The translations under genes and the position numbers were made by a program. Source: Pyxidicoccus xibeiensis (GTDB lineage: Bacteria > Myxococcota > Myxococcia > Myxococcales > Myxococcaceae). From it: a stretch of 64,000 nt of DNA. This document shows, piece after piece, positions 8,840 through 18,132 of this stretch. The stretch covers positions 496,001 through 560,000 of the forward strand of contig NZ_JAJVKV010000002.1 of NCBI RefSeq assembly GCF_024198175.1, in the 5' to 3' direction. How positions within the stretch are numbered: the stretch's first letter is position 1; each line of letters starts with the position of its first letter. The notes under the pieces were generated by a model. It was not told the origin of the DNA. It saw only the letters and a list, made by a program, of their open reading frames with translations, and searched no databases.

Positions 8840-9543
8840 GGCTTCTCCGTCGGGCCGGAGCCGGAGCTGGAGTCGTCCGTGCCGGTGGCGGAAGGGGAGC
8901 GCGGAACGACGCGCAGCGAGGACGTGCCCGGCTGGCCCTCCACGGCGGCGGCGACGATGGGCGGGAAGAGCAGGTCCACCATGCCGTCGGCGATCTGCTC
9001 GTCGGTGAGCCGCCCGTCCGGCTTGAACCACTTGTAGACCCACAGCACCATGCCCAGGAACGAGAACGCGCCGATGGTCGGGTCCACCGGGCGCACGCGC
9101 CCCTGCGCCGACGCCTGCGCGAAGGCCTCCTCCAGGAAGTCGACGTACTTCTTCTTCCGGGCGTCGATGAACGCGCGCGCCTCACCGGTCAGCGTGGCGT
9201 GCTCGTGGAGGATGATGATGACCTCCTTGCTCCACCCCCGCGTCACCAGCAGGATGTTGTGGCGCATGCACGCGCGCAGCCGCTCCACCGGGTCCGCGAT
9301 GTCCTGCACGCGCGAGAGCACCTGCTCCTCGAACAGGTCCATCCCGTAGTTCATGATGGCGAAGAGCAGCTGCTCCTTGTTCTGGATGTGGTGGTAGAGC
9401 CCCGCCTTCGTCATGCGGCACGCGGCGGCGATCTCCTGCATCGACGTGCCTTCGTAGCCGCGCTCGCAGATGAGCCGCGCCGCCGTCTCCAGGATGGCCT
9501 TGTAGCGCTCACCCTCATCCGGCTTCCGTCCGCTCGGCGTCAC
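8836..9543 (-). CDS. aibR: AibR, TetR-family repressor of the aib operon
   Basis: A 235-residue TetR-family regulator. The helix-turn-helix lies at about residues 34-63 (GTSMQEIAAACRMTKAGLYHH), followed by a ligand domain that ends in a low-complexity Ser/Gly tail. It begins with GTG at 9543; a GGAAGGA ribosome site sits about 8 nt upstream. In M. xanthus AibR binds isovaleryl-CoA and controls this operon. Here it is the first gene of the operon it would regulate, so autoregulation through the dyad at 9584-9605 is expected. The gene overlaps aibA by 4 bp. Confidence 0.92.
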   Translation of the reverse strand: MTPSGRKPDEGERYKAILETAARLICERGYEGTSMQEIAAACRMTKAGLYHHIQNKEQLLFAIMNYGMDLFEEQVLSRVQDIADPVERLRACMRHNILLVTRGWSKEVIIILHEHATLTGEARAFIDARKKKYVDFLEEAFAQASAQGRVRPVDPTIGAFSFLGMVLWVYKWFKPDGRLTDEQIADGMVDLLFPPIVAAAVEGQPGTSSLRVVPRSPSATGTDDSSSGSGPTEKP

Positions 9544-9583
9544 GTGTGGTCCTTCCGTAAGGCTGTAAAATTCCTGGATGCAA

Positions 9584-9605
9584 TTGCCTACCGACCGGTA
9601 GGTAA
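9584..9605. promoter_or_regulatory. candidate AibR operator
   Basis: A 22-bp imperfect dyad with a 16-bp core, CCTACC-GACC-GGTAGG at 9587-9602, lies about 45-60 bp upstream of the aibR start in the only non-coding gap before the operon. Size, symmetry and place fit a TetR-family operator. That this is the AibR site is inference; the published M. xanthus site could not be compared here. Confidence 0.65.
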
Positions 9606-9795
9606 CACGTGGCGACGCGGGCAGTCAATCCTTGCGGTGTGGGGGCCTGGGACACCGGGTCCTGATTTTCAAGGACTTTCAAGGAGTTACGGAAGCTTGC
9701 CGGGCGAGGGGCTTCGTCACGGGGTTGGCAGGGAGCGTGTCGGGCAGGGGGCCTATCGTCCGCCGCTCACCCCGACATGCAGCACGGAGGAGTCC

Positions 9796-10647
9796 ATGCG
9801 TCACATCCCCCTGTGGGCCGGTGCCATCCCCCTGTTCGCGGCCGCGTCCGCCCATGCGCAGTTCCTCACGCCCGTCGAGGGAAGCCGCTCGGTGGGCGCG
9901 ACGATTTCCGCCACCGATACGGGGACGAACATCGTCGACGAGGACACCCATCGGACGTACGGCTTCGAGGACTTCACGGACAGCATCGTCCTGAACGCCA
10001 ACACCCATCCGCAGTACGACGACACGCACAGCCACGTGGAGGCGAGTGGCTCCGGCACGCAGACGTCGGCCATCACCGGCTCGCGCATCACCGCGTCCGT
10101 GTCGGCCACCGCCGAGGGCAGCTCGCAGACCTCCACCGCGCGGGGCTACGCGACGGGCAATGCGGACTTCTACCTGACGTTCCGCATCAACCGCCTCGTG
10201 CGCTTCGTGGCGGCGGGTGACGCGACGGCCGACTCGGATGCGAGCGCTGCCGGCCGGGTCTTCGGCGGCTCCGCGTCGCTGGTGCACATCGCCAACCTGG
10301 ACACCGGCGTCCCCGCCATCTCCATCGACATCGGCAACTCGGACACGGACTCGGTGCGCCGCCGGGGCTGGCTGAACGCGGGGCCGTACACGCTGCAGGG
10401 TGACGTGTCCGCGCTGGTGGACGCGCGGAGCAACGTCGCCGGCACGGCCTCCGCGACGTGGGTGCTGGACTTCCAGCTCTTCTGCCCGGCCGACTACGAC
10501 GCGAACGGCACGGTGGGTGCCGCGGACCGCGATGCGTTCCTCAATGCCTGGAACGCGGGCCACCTGAACGCGGACGTGAACGGCAGCGGCACCGTGGACA
10601 GCACCGACCGCACCACGTTCCTCATCGCCTACGGCGCGGGCTGCTGA
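9796..10647 (+). CDS. secreted protein with C-terminal GC-type dockerin
   Basis: A 283-residue exported protein. The signal peptide ends near AHAQ at about residue 22. The ATG at 9796 has a GGAGGA ribosome site 5 nt upstream. The middle 200 residues are rich in Ser, Thr, Ala and Asp and look like a beta-sandwich without a recognised family. The last 54 residues form two dockerin-like calcium loops, DYDANGTVGAAD and DVNGSGTVDSTD, each with Asp at loop positions 1 and 12. They begin with CPAD and the protein ends exactly with Gly-Cys. This layout matches the GC-type dockerin anchoring tail known from planctomycetes (Phycisphaerae). A cohesin or sorting partner was not found in the window. Confidence 0.8.
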   Translation: MRHIPLWAGAIPLFAAASAHAQFLTPVEGSRSVGATISATDTGTNIVDEDTHRTYGFEDFTDSIVLNANTHPQYDDTHSHVEASGSGTQTSAITGSRITASVSATAEGSSQTSTARGYATGNADFYLTFRINRLVRFVAAGDATADSDASAAGRVFGGSASLVHIANLDTGVPAISIDIGNSDTDSVRRRGWLNAGPYTLQGDVSALVDARSNVAGTASATWVLDFQLFCPADYDANGTVGAADRDAFLNAWNAGHLNADVNGSGTVDSTDRTTFLIAYGAGC

Positions 10648-10716
10648 GCCTCCCGGAGCAGGCCCTTTCAGGGGGCCTCTCCGCCCGGGTGTCCCGGTAC
10701 AGGGCAGGCCGCCCGG

Positions 10717-10752
10717 CGGGCCGCCACCGTGCCTGCTCGCGGTGGCGGCCCG
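10717..10752 (+). terminator. strong hairpin after the dockerin gene
   Basis: A perfect 13-bp stem (10717-10729 with 10740-10752, CGGGCCGCCACCG paired to its complement) with a 10-nt loop lies 70 bp after the stop codon. No T run follows. It is likely to end transcription of the dockerin gene or to protect the 3' end. Confidence 0.5.
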
Positions 10753-10780
10753 GATGCCAGCGCCGAGGTCCGGTCGGTGG

Positions 10781-10912
10781 CCCATCACTCCAGGCTGGGC
10801 ATGCCGCCAGGTCCCGCAGGCGACCTGCGCAGGTCTGCTCGGCTCTGGGGCACATCACTCCAGGCCGGGCCTCCCGCTCCGCCGTGCAGGCGACCTGCCC
10901 TGGGCTGCTCGG
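10781..10912. repeat. two tandem 62-bp imperfect repeats
   Basis: Copy 1 (10781-10842) and copy 2 (10851-10912) align without gaps at a spacing of exactly 70 bp. Both begin with CATCACTCCAGG, share CAGGCGACCTG in the middle, and end with CTGCTCGG. They fill the gap between the dockerin gene and the histidine-kinase gene at 10979. The 331-bp gap holds only these repeats and the hairpin at 10717-10752; no coding sequence is apparent. Remnant duplication or paired binding sites upstream of the kinase operon are both possible. Confidence 0.7.
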
Positions 10913-10978
10913 AGATGTCGCGGGGCACCTCGGGATACCGCCCCGGGCCCGGCGTGAGTCGGTAGACTCGCCGGCCCC

Positions 10979-13079
10979 ATGCGGTACGCACTCCTCCCCA
11001 TCCTGCTGTTGTGCGCCGCGCTCACCAGCGTGGGCATGGGCGTGCTGACGCTGTTGGAGCGCAACCGCGCCGCGCTGGCCCACCAGTTCGCGGTGGAGCG
11101 GCAGGCCCAGCTGGACGAGGCCACACGCGGGGTGACGGAGGCGCTGGAGGACGTGGGAGAGGACCTGCGCTTCGCGGGCGAGCTGATGTCCCAGCCGGGC
11201 ACTCCCGCCGAGCACCGGCGCGAGCTGCGGGCCCTGCTGGAGGCGGTGGGCCAGTACAAGGTCATCGTCGCGTACGACGCGGCGGGCACGGAGCGACTGC
11301 GCCTGCTGGACCGGCGCTCCGGCCGTCAGGTGTCTCGCGGCGCCGTCCTGCCGCAGATGGCGGAGGCCGCCCGGCGCTCGCTCCAGCGTGTGCCCGGTGA
11401 CATCACCACCTCGCCGCCGCTGGGCGAGTCCCAGGCCTGGCTTCGCGTCATGGCCACCGCGCTGCCCGTGGTCAAGGACCGGCCGGCCGGCGCCGTGGCG
11501 GTGCTGGTGGACACCGAGTCCTTCTTCGCCCCGCTGCGCATCGTCACGTCGGACCCGGAGGCCCGCCTGCTCCTGGTGGGCTCGCACGGGCAGGTGACCT
11601 CCGCGAGTGATGCCACGCTGGCGGACTGGCACCGCCGGCTGGAGACGGACGCGGCGCTCGTACCCGGCTTCGCGTCCCTGGCGGAGCGGATGAAGCAGGG
11701 GCTGCGGGGCTCCATTCCGATCCGGGAGGAGGAGGCCGAGCGGCTGGGACTTGGAAAGGCCGAGGCCGTCGCCGTCTTCACGCCCATCCGCGTCCGGGGC
11801 GGCAGCCACTGGTCCGCGGCGACGCTGGTGTCCACCGCCACGCTCCGCTCGCACGAGCAGGGGCTCATCTGGCGGCTGTCGGGTGCGGCCCTGCTGGTGG
11901 CGCTCTTCCTGGTGACGTTCGCCGTGTACGTGGTGGTGGCCCAGCGCCGCAAGGCGGCCCTGCGCGAGAGCCGCCGCCACGCGCACCAGCTCGCCCACCT
12001 GCACGACAAGACGCAGAAGATCCTCGACCACATCCCCGCCGGCGTGCTCGCCCTCACCGAGGACGGTCGCATCAGCGCCGTCAACCAAGTGCTCCGTGCC
12101 CGCATGCCGGCGAGCGCCGTCGGAGCGCCCCTGGCCGCCGCCTTCCCCCAGGCGCCTGAGCCCGTGGTGGCCAGGCTGCGCGCGCTGGTGGAGGCCGCCA
12201 CCAGCGAGTCGCTGACGCGCAGCCTGCTGGGCGAGCCCCTGGCCCTCTTCGGCGAGGAAGGCCGCTTCAACCTCCACGCCGTGCCGCTGGAGGCGCGCGA
12301 GCCGGACGTGCGCACGCTGCTCGTCGTGGAGGACCTGAGCAACGTGCGCGCCCTGGAGACGCAGCTGCTGCGCGCGGAGAAGCTGGCCACCGTGGGCGTG
12401 CTCGCCGCGGGCATCGCCCACGAGATTGGCACCCCGCTGGGCGTGGTGCGCGGGCGGGCGGAGTACGTGCTCGGCAAGCTGGGCCAGGGCCACCCGCAGG
12501 GTGCGGGCGTGGCGGTCATCATCGAGCAGATAGACCGGGTGAGCCGCACGCTGCGGCAGCTGCTGGACTTCTCGCGCCTGCAGCCCACGGCGGTGCGGCC
12601 GGTGGCGCTGGGGCCCATCGCCCGCGACGTGTACGAGCTGCTGCGCCTGGAGGCCGAGCGCCGCCGCGTGTCCCTGGAGCTGGACGTGCCGGACACGCTG
12701 CCGCCCGTGGCCGCGGACCCGGACCAGCTGCAGCAGGTCCTGGTGAACCTGGCGCTCAACGCGTGTGACGCCTGCGGAGACGGGGGCCGGGTGCGGCTGT
12801 CGGCCTCGGCGTCGGATGGCGCCGCCGCGGGCACGTGGGGGCTGGTGTCCGTCACCGTGCGCGACAACGGCTGCGGCATTCCGAAGGAGAGCCTGAACCA
12901 GGTGTTCGACCCGTTCTTCACCACGAAGAAGCGGGGGCAGGGCACGGGGCTGGGGCTGACGATGGTGGCGCACGTCGTGCGCAACCATGGCGGACGGTTG
13001 GAGCTGGAGAGCGAGCCGGGGCAGGGGACGTGCGTCACCGTGCTGTGGCCCGCCGCCACCCCGGCCGTCGAGGAGAGAC

Positions 13080-13090
<11 letters not shown>
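10979..13090 (+). CDS. membrane sensor histidine kinase
   Basis: A 703-residue kinase. A membrane helix at residues 3-25 and a second at about 300-322 frame a periplasmic sensor region of about 270 residues, probably Cache-like. A PAS-like segment follows (about 345-450), then HisKA with the phosphorylated His in GIAHEIGTPLG at about residue 481. The ATPase domain carries an N box (NLALNACDAC), G1 (DNGCGIP), F box (DPFFTTK) and G2 (GTGLGLT). The last codons overlap the start of the NtrC-type regulator by 11 bp, so the two form a two-component pair. Upstream are the tandem repeats at 10781-10912. The signal sensed is unknown. Confidence 0.9.
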
Positions 13091-14438
<1,348 letters not shown>

Positions 14439-14519
14439 GGCACCGTGGCATTCCGCCACGCCGGTGTGGCGCGATGCCATGGCGCGCGGCCAGGGGGCCA
14501 CATCCCCCGGGGCGGGGGC

Positions 14520-14536
14520 CGGGCATGGGCATTGCT
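14520..14536 (+). promoter_or_regulatory. candidate sigma-54 promoter (-24/-12)
   Basis: The sequence GGGCATGGGCATTGCTT has GG at 14522 and GC at 14534, 12 bases apart, close to the consensus TGGCACG-N4-TTGC[A/T]. Transcription would begin near 14546, only about 3 bases before the GTG of the next gene. It lies just after an NtrC-type gene. Confidence 0.5.
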
Positions 14537-14548
14537 TGAGCTCAAAGC

Positions 14549-14959
14549 GTGTCGCCCGCGCACACAGCCCGTGCCCTCCTGCTGGGAGGGGACGCGTCGC
14601 TCACCTCGCTCCTCTCGGACGTGCTGGGGGAGCTGGGCATCGCCCTGGACCTGGGTGTGCCCGACGGGGGCCAGCCCGACTTCACGCTGGTCCACGTGGA
14701 GCGGGGCGAAGGCATCCTCCGGCTGCTGGGGGAGGCGCGGGCGCTGACGGGCGATGGGCCCCTCATCGTGCTGGTGCCTTTCGCCGATGAGCGGCTGGTG
14801 CAGCTGGCGCTGAAGCTGGGCGCGCGGGACTGCTTCGCGCTGGGCCAGCCGCTCGCCGAGCTGAGCCGGGTGCTGTGCGCTCACGTTCCGGGCCTGCGGG
14901 CCCTCTCTTCCAGAACTTCCGGCGGGGCCGTGCCGCCGTCCCCAGGAGACGAGTCATGA
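14549..14959 (+). CDS. pseudo-receiver domain protein
   Basis: A 136-residue protein that follows the alternating strand-helix pattern of a response-regulator receiver: ARALLLGGDASLTSLL, then PDFTLVHVERG, then PLIVLVPFADERLVQLALKLGARD and a final LGQPLAEL. The position of the phosphorylated Asp is taken by His (LVHVE), the acidic pair of strand 1 is reduced to one Asp, and the usual Lys-Pro is Gln-Pro. It should not be phosphorylated in the normal way. The stop overlaps the next start (ATGA at 14956). The GTG at 14549 has no good ribosome site, and a sigma-54-like promoter ends just before it, so the message may be nearly leaderless or the real start may be further in. Confidence 0.6.
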   Translation: MSPAHTARALLLGGDASLTSLLSDVLGELGIALDLGVPDGGQPDFTLVHVERGEGILRLLGEARALTGDGPLIVLVPFADERLVQLALKLGARDCFALGQPLAELSRVLCAHVPGLRALSSRTSGGAVPPSPGDES

Positions 14960-15456
14960 TGGAGCGTCTGGCTGTTCCGCTGTTGCCCTCGCTCTTCCCG
15001 TTCCCCCGACACGCGAAGGCCGCACCCGCGAGCCCGGGCGAGGTGCAGCTCCTCCAGGAAGGTGGCGTGCTCGTCACGTCCGAGCGGGTGGTGGCCCGTG
15101 GCCGCACGCAGGCCCTGGCGGAGGTGCTGAGTGTGGAGACCGTCCGCCGCTCGCCCCGGATGAAGCCGGTGCTCCTCGCGCTGGTGCTGGGCGTGACGGT
15201 GGGGCTGCCCGCGCTCTCGGCGCTCTCCGTCTCGGGGACGGGGCCGAGGGGGCTCTATGAAGGAGCGCTGGTCCTGGCCGCGCTGACCGTCTTCGGCTCC
15301 ATCGCCCGGCTCGTGCTGGCGGAGGACTCGTACCAGCTCGTGCTGAACACGCGGGGAGGCGCCTGGCGCGTGCTCTCCCGCCGTGAACCCCAGCACCTCA
15401 CCCGCGTGGCGGAGCTGCTCCAGGAGGCGGTGGCCACAGCCAGGAGAAGGCGTTGA
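14956..15456 (+). CDS. DUF6232-like membrane protein
   Basis: A 166-residue protein. Its N-terminal half has the pattern of the DUF6232 family, a GGVLVTSERVVARGRTQ strand pair followed by a SVETVRR segment. Two membrane helices follow, at about residues 70-90 and 98-120, and then a cytosolic C-terminus. The ATG at 14956 overlaps the previous stop, with AGGAG 8 nt upstream. It is probably co-transcribed with the pseudo-receiver gene. The family has no assigned role. The last bases run directly into the decayed nhaA piece. Confidence 0.6.
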   Translation: MMERLAVPLLPSLFPFPRHAKAAPASPGEVQLLQEGGVLVTSERVVARGRTQALAEVLSVETVRRSPRMKPVLLALVLGVTVGLPALSALSVSGTGPRGLYEGALVLAALTVFGSIARLVLAEDSYQLVLNTRGGAWRVLSRREPQHLTRVAELLQEAVATARRRR

Positions 15457-15661
15457 CGTCGAGGACGCTCTACGGCGTCAGTGTGGTGGCGGGCATCGGC
15501 TTCACCGTGGCGCTCTTCATCGCCGGGCTCGCGTTCCCGAGCCGCGCCTGCTGGACGCGGCGAAGGTGGGCATCCTCCTGGGGTCGCTCCTGTCCGGAGT
15601 GAAGGGCTTCGTGATGCTGCGACTGACGGCGCCTGTGGCTCAGGAGGAAGCCAGGACCTGA
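15453..15661 (+). pseudogene. nhaA: C-terminal remnant of Na+/H+ antiporter NhaA, frameshifted
   Basis: Two adjacent frames together encode the end of NhaA. From 15453 one frame gives LYGVSVVAGIGFTVALFIAG and then LAFP. At about 15539 the match moves to the next frame and continues PEPRLLDAAKVGIL, LLSGVKGFVMLRL and on to the stop at 15659. Inserting a single G in CCG-AGCCG would restore one frame, so one base has been lost. Only about 70 of the roughly 390 residues remain, corresponding to the last two membrane helices. The upstream part is replaced by the DUF6232-like gene. It is therefore a remnant and cannot make a working antiporter. Confidence 0.85.
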
Positions 15662-15837
15662 GCTTCGGAGGGGAGAGGCGAGGAGGCCCCTGTCCCGTCC
15701 GCTGGAGCCGGAGCGACGGGGGCTGCCCTCCGGGGCTCGCGCTGATGCCGTGCGTACGTTGAGGGCTGTCGCATGCCCTCGTGGCGTCCGGCCGTGGCGG
15801 GTCCCGGGAGCGCGGTGGGCTGGAGGGAGGTGGCCTC

Positions 15838-16803
15838 ATGGCTTCTGACGTGCGGGCCGACATCGTCGTGGTCGGTGGAATCAACACGGACTTCCTCGTC
15901 CAGGGCTCTCGCCTCCCTGGACCTGGAGAGCATGCGGAGGGGCATCTCTTCCTGGAAGGGCTCGGAGGGAAGGGGGCCAACGGGGCCGTGGGGGCGGCGC
16001 GGCTGGGCGCCCGTGTAGCGCTGGTCGGGCGCGTGGGCATGGACGCGCGCGGGCGCGCGCTGCTGGAACAGCTCGAGGGCGAGGGCGTGGACACCGGGGC
16101 CGTGGTGAGAGACCCCGGCGCCACCACCGGCGTGTCCCTGGAGATGGTGGACGAGGAGGGCGGGACGCAGAGCCTCGGGGCGCCGGGCGCCAACCGGCGG
16201 CTGACGCGCGACGATGTGCTGCGGGCGGAGGAGCGCATCTCCCTGGCGCGCGTGCTGCTCGTCCAGCTGGAGGTGCCGCTGGAGGCGGTGAGCGCCGCGG
16301 TCCATATCGCCCGTGCGGCGGGCTTGCGTGTGGTGCTGGACCCGGCACCCGCACGAGAGCTGTCGGAGGACCTGCTGGAGGCCGTGCATGTCATCCGCCC
16401 CAACGCGGACGAGGCCCGGGTGCTGACAGGCGTGGACGTCGTCGACCGGACCTCGGCACGGCGCGCGGCGGAGAACCTGCTGCGGCGCGGAGTGGGCGCG
16501 GCGGTGGTGGCCGCTCCGGGTGGCAGCCTCGTCCTGTCCTCCGAGGGTGAGCTGTGGCTGCCCGACAGGCGGGTGGAGCTGGCGGACACCACGGGCGCGG
16601 GGGATGCCTTCTCGGCGGCGCTCGCCGTCGCGTTCTCGGAGGGGAAGACGCTGGCGGAGGCGGCGCGCTTCGCTCACGAGGCGTCCGCGCTGGCGACGAT
16701 GCGGCTGGGCGCCTTCGGGGGGCTGCCCACCCGCGACCAGGTGGAGTCCCGCCTCGCCCGGCTCGGTCCCGTGGCGCTGTCTCCCGACGGGGCCCGGATG
16801 TGA
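15838..16803 (+). CDS. rbsK: ribokinase, PfkB family
   Basis: A 321-residue sugar kinase. PfkB signature 1 is seen in GGKGANGAVGAARLGA near residue 42, signature 2 in DTTGAGDAFSAAL at about 247-259 with the catalytic Asp. The NTDFLVQG and GVDTGAVV segments are typical of ribokinases. It would phosphorylate D-ribose to ribose 5-phosphate in the cytoplasm, but no ribose transporter is nearby and another sugar or nucleoside is possible. The ATG at 15838 has a strong GGAGGGAGG site upstream; the frame is open a little further upstream but without a better start. The gene converges with the sulfotransferase gene. Confidence 0.85.
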   Translation: MASDVRADIVVVGGINTDFLVQGSRLPGPGEHAEGHLFLEGLGGKGANGAVGAARLGARVALVGRVGMDARGRALLEQLEGEGVDTGAVVRDPGATTGVSLEMVDEEGGTQSLGAPGANRRLTRDDVLRAEERISLARVLLVQLEVPLEAVSAAVHIARAAGLRVVLDPAPARELSEDLLEAVHVIRPNADEARVLTGVDVVDRTSARRAAENLLRRGVGAAVVAAPGGSLVLSSEGELWLPDRRVELADTTGAGDAFSAALAVAFSEGKTLAEAARFAHEASALATMRLGAFGGLPTRDQVESRLARLGPVALSPDGARM

Positions 16804-16921
16804 GCCGCATGAAGGCGTCCGGCGTTGTACGCGTCCCGAAGTGCTCGGCCTTCCGCGCAGCTGGGACGGGGCGCATCCCGCGCTCGCTGCCCCTTCCTGA
16901 AAGGAAGCCGTGCGGCGTCTC

Positions 16922-17929
16922 CTACCGCGCGGTGCCCGAGCCGAGGCGCTCTGCCTCCAAGGCAGCGTAGACGGGGCGGAGGAAGCGCTCCGCCATCTCG
17001 CGTGAGCGCTCGGAGACCCGGCGGGCCTTGTCCTCGGTGTCATCCGCGAAGGGCACCACGGGGTTCTTCGCATCGCGCTCCGCCGCTTCGCGCACGCGCC
17101 CGGTGTCCTCCGCTGTCAGCTCCACCCCGAAGAGGTCCGTGAGGAGCGCCGTGCCCTCTGTCTGGAGCTGGCGGTAGTCCAGCAGTCGCGCCGGTGCCTG
17201 CCGCTCCCGGTAGCCCCGCAGCCCGGCCTCGCAGATGCGGGCGAGGACGCGCGCGCCGTACTCCTCCAGGGGCATTCCCTCCAGCGACTCGCGCTCCACG
17301 CCGAGCCGCGTGGGCTCCAGCAGCCCCGGCAGCATGTGCGCACCGCGGTGGTTCTGGTGCGACGCCATGACCTCCACCGGATCCCGGTAGAGGAAGAGCC
17401 ACGGCACGCCCGGGAATGCCCGCTGCAGCAGCGGCAGCTCCAGCGTGTGCCACGCGTCCAGCTTGAGGAAGACGGCCTCCTCCTCGGCATGTCGCCGCTG
17501 GCCGAGCGCCCCCACCACCGCTCGCAGCCACTCGATGCGCTGCGCCTCCGTGATGTCCGGCCTGCGCAGGTGGGACCGCAGCACCGTGTCCACCGGGCCG
17601 GCCTCGGACAGGACGATGTGGCGCGGGAGCGCCGCGAGGAGCTGCGCCACCAGCGTGGAGCCGCAGCGGGACATGTGGAAGACGAGCCCCCGCACCGGCA
17701 GCCCCGGCCTCACAGCGTGCCGCGCCACCAGCTCCTCCATCGAGGTCTGGTGACGGAAGAGCAGGGCGAAGGGATGACGGAGGCGGCGCTCCAGCGTCTG
17801 GTCGAAGAACGGGTCCGTGAAGCGCCGCGCTCCCAGGTGGCACCAGTCCACGCGCAGGCCGTCCGCGTCCTCGTGGATGCGAGCGGGCCCCCAGCCCTCC
17901 AGGCGCGTGGCGTCGGTCAGCACCGTCAT
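16922..17929 (-). CDS. sulfotransferase
   Basis: A 335-residue PAPS-dependent sulfotransferase family protein. The 5'-phosphosulfate loop is FHMSRCGSTLVAQLL (about residues 84-98) and the 3'-phosphate site is FLYRDPVEVMASHQ. It transfers sulfate from PAPS to a hydroxyl or amine. The chosen start ATG at 17929 overlaps the stop of the Nif11-like gene (ATGA), which suggests translational coupling; a GTG at 17947 is an alternative. It is the last gene of a three-gene minus-strand unit with an Asp/Asn hydroxylase and a Nif11-like small protein. The natural acceptor is unknown; a hydroxyl made by the neighbouring hydroxylase is an attractive guess. Confidence 0.8.
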   Translation of the reverse strand: MTVLTDATRLEGWGPARIHEDADGLRVDWCHLGARRFTDPFFDQTLERRLRHPFALLFRHQTSMEELVARHAVRPGLPVRGLVFHMSRCGSTLVAQLLAALPRHIVLSEAGPVDTVLRSHLRRPDITEAQRIEWLRAVVGALGQRRHAEEEAVFLKLDAWHTLELPLLQRAFPGVPWLFLYRDPVEVMASHQNHRGAHMLPGLLEPTRLGVERESLEGMPLEEYGARVLARICEAGLRGYRERQAPARLLDYRQLQTEGTALLTDLFGVELTAEDTGRVREAAERDAKNPVVPFADDTEDKARRVSERSREMAERFLRPVYAALEAERLGSGTAR

Positions 17930-18132
17930 ATCCAGCGCTCGTTCCACTCGCGACGGGCGGAGCGGATGGCCTCCCGGATGTCCACCTCGGTGAAGTGGCA
18001 GCCGCGCTCGGCGCCCAGCTTCCGCGCCAGCGCGATGAAGGCCGGCACCTCCGCCGTCGCCTCGAGGGCCACCTGCAGTGCCCTGTCCTCCAGGACGAGC
18101 CGGCGAAAGCGCTCGAAGTCGTCAGGCGGCAT
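17926..18132 (-). CDS. Nif11-like small protein
   Basis: A 68-residue protein whose pattern matches the Nif11 domain: DFERFRRLVLEDRALQVAL, then a VPAFIALARKLG helix, then FTEVDIREAIRS. Nif11 domains are best known as leader regions of natural-product precursor peptides and as small proteins in nitrogen-fixation operons. Here there is no double-glycine cleavage site and almost no sequence after the domain (REWNERWI), so it looks like a stand-alone domain rather than leader plus core. The start overlaps the end of the hydroxylase gene by 11 bp, and its stop overlaps the sulfotransferase start. It may be a carrier or substrate for the two enzymes. The frame is open another 20 codons upstream. 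Confidence 0.65.
   Translation of the reverse strand: MPPDDFERFRRLVLEDRALQVALEATAEVPAFIALARKLGAERGCHFTEVDIREAIRSARREWNERWI

Noticed and set aside
16893..16907. Short hairpin CTTCCT-GAA-AGGAAG between ribokinase and sulfotransferase genes
   Set aside because: Only 6 bp and without a T run; too weak to call a terminator.
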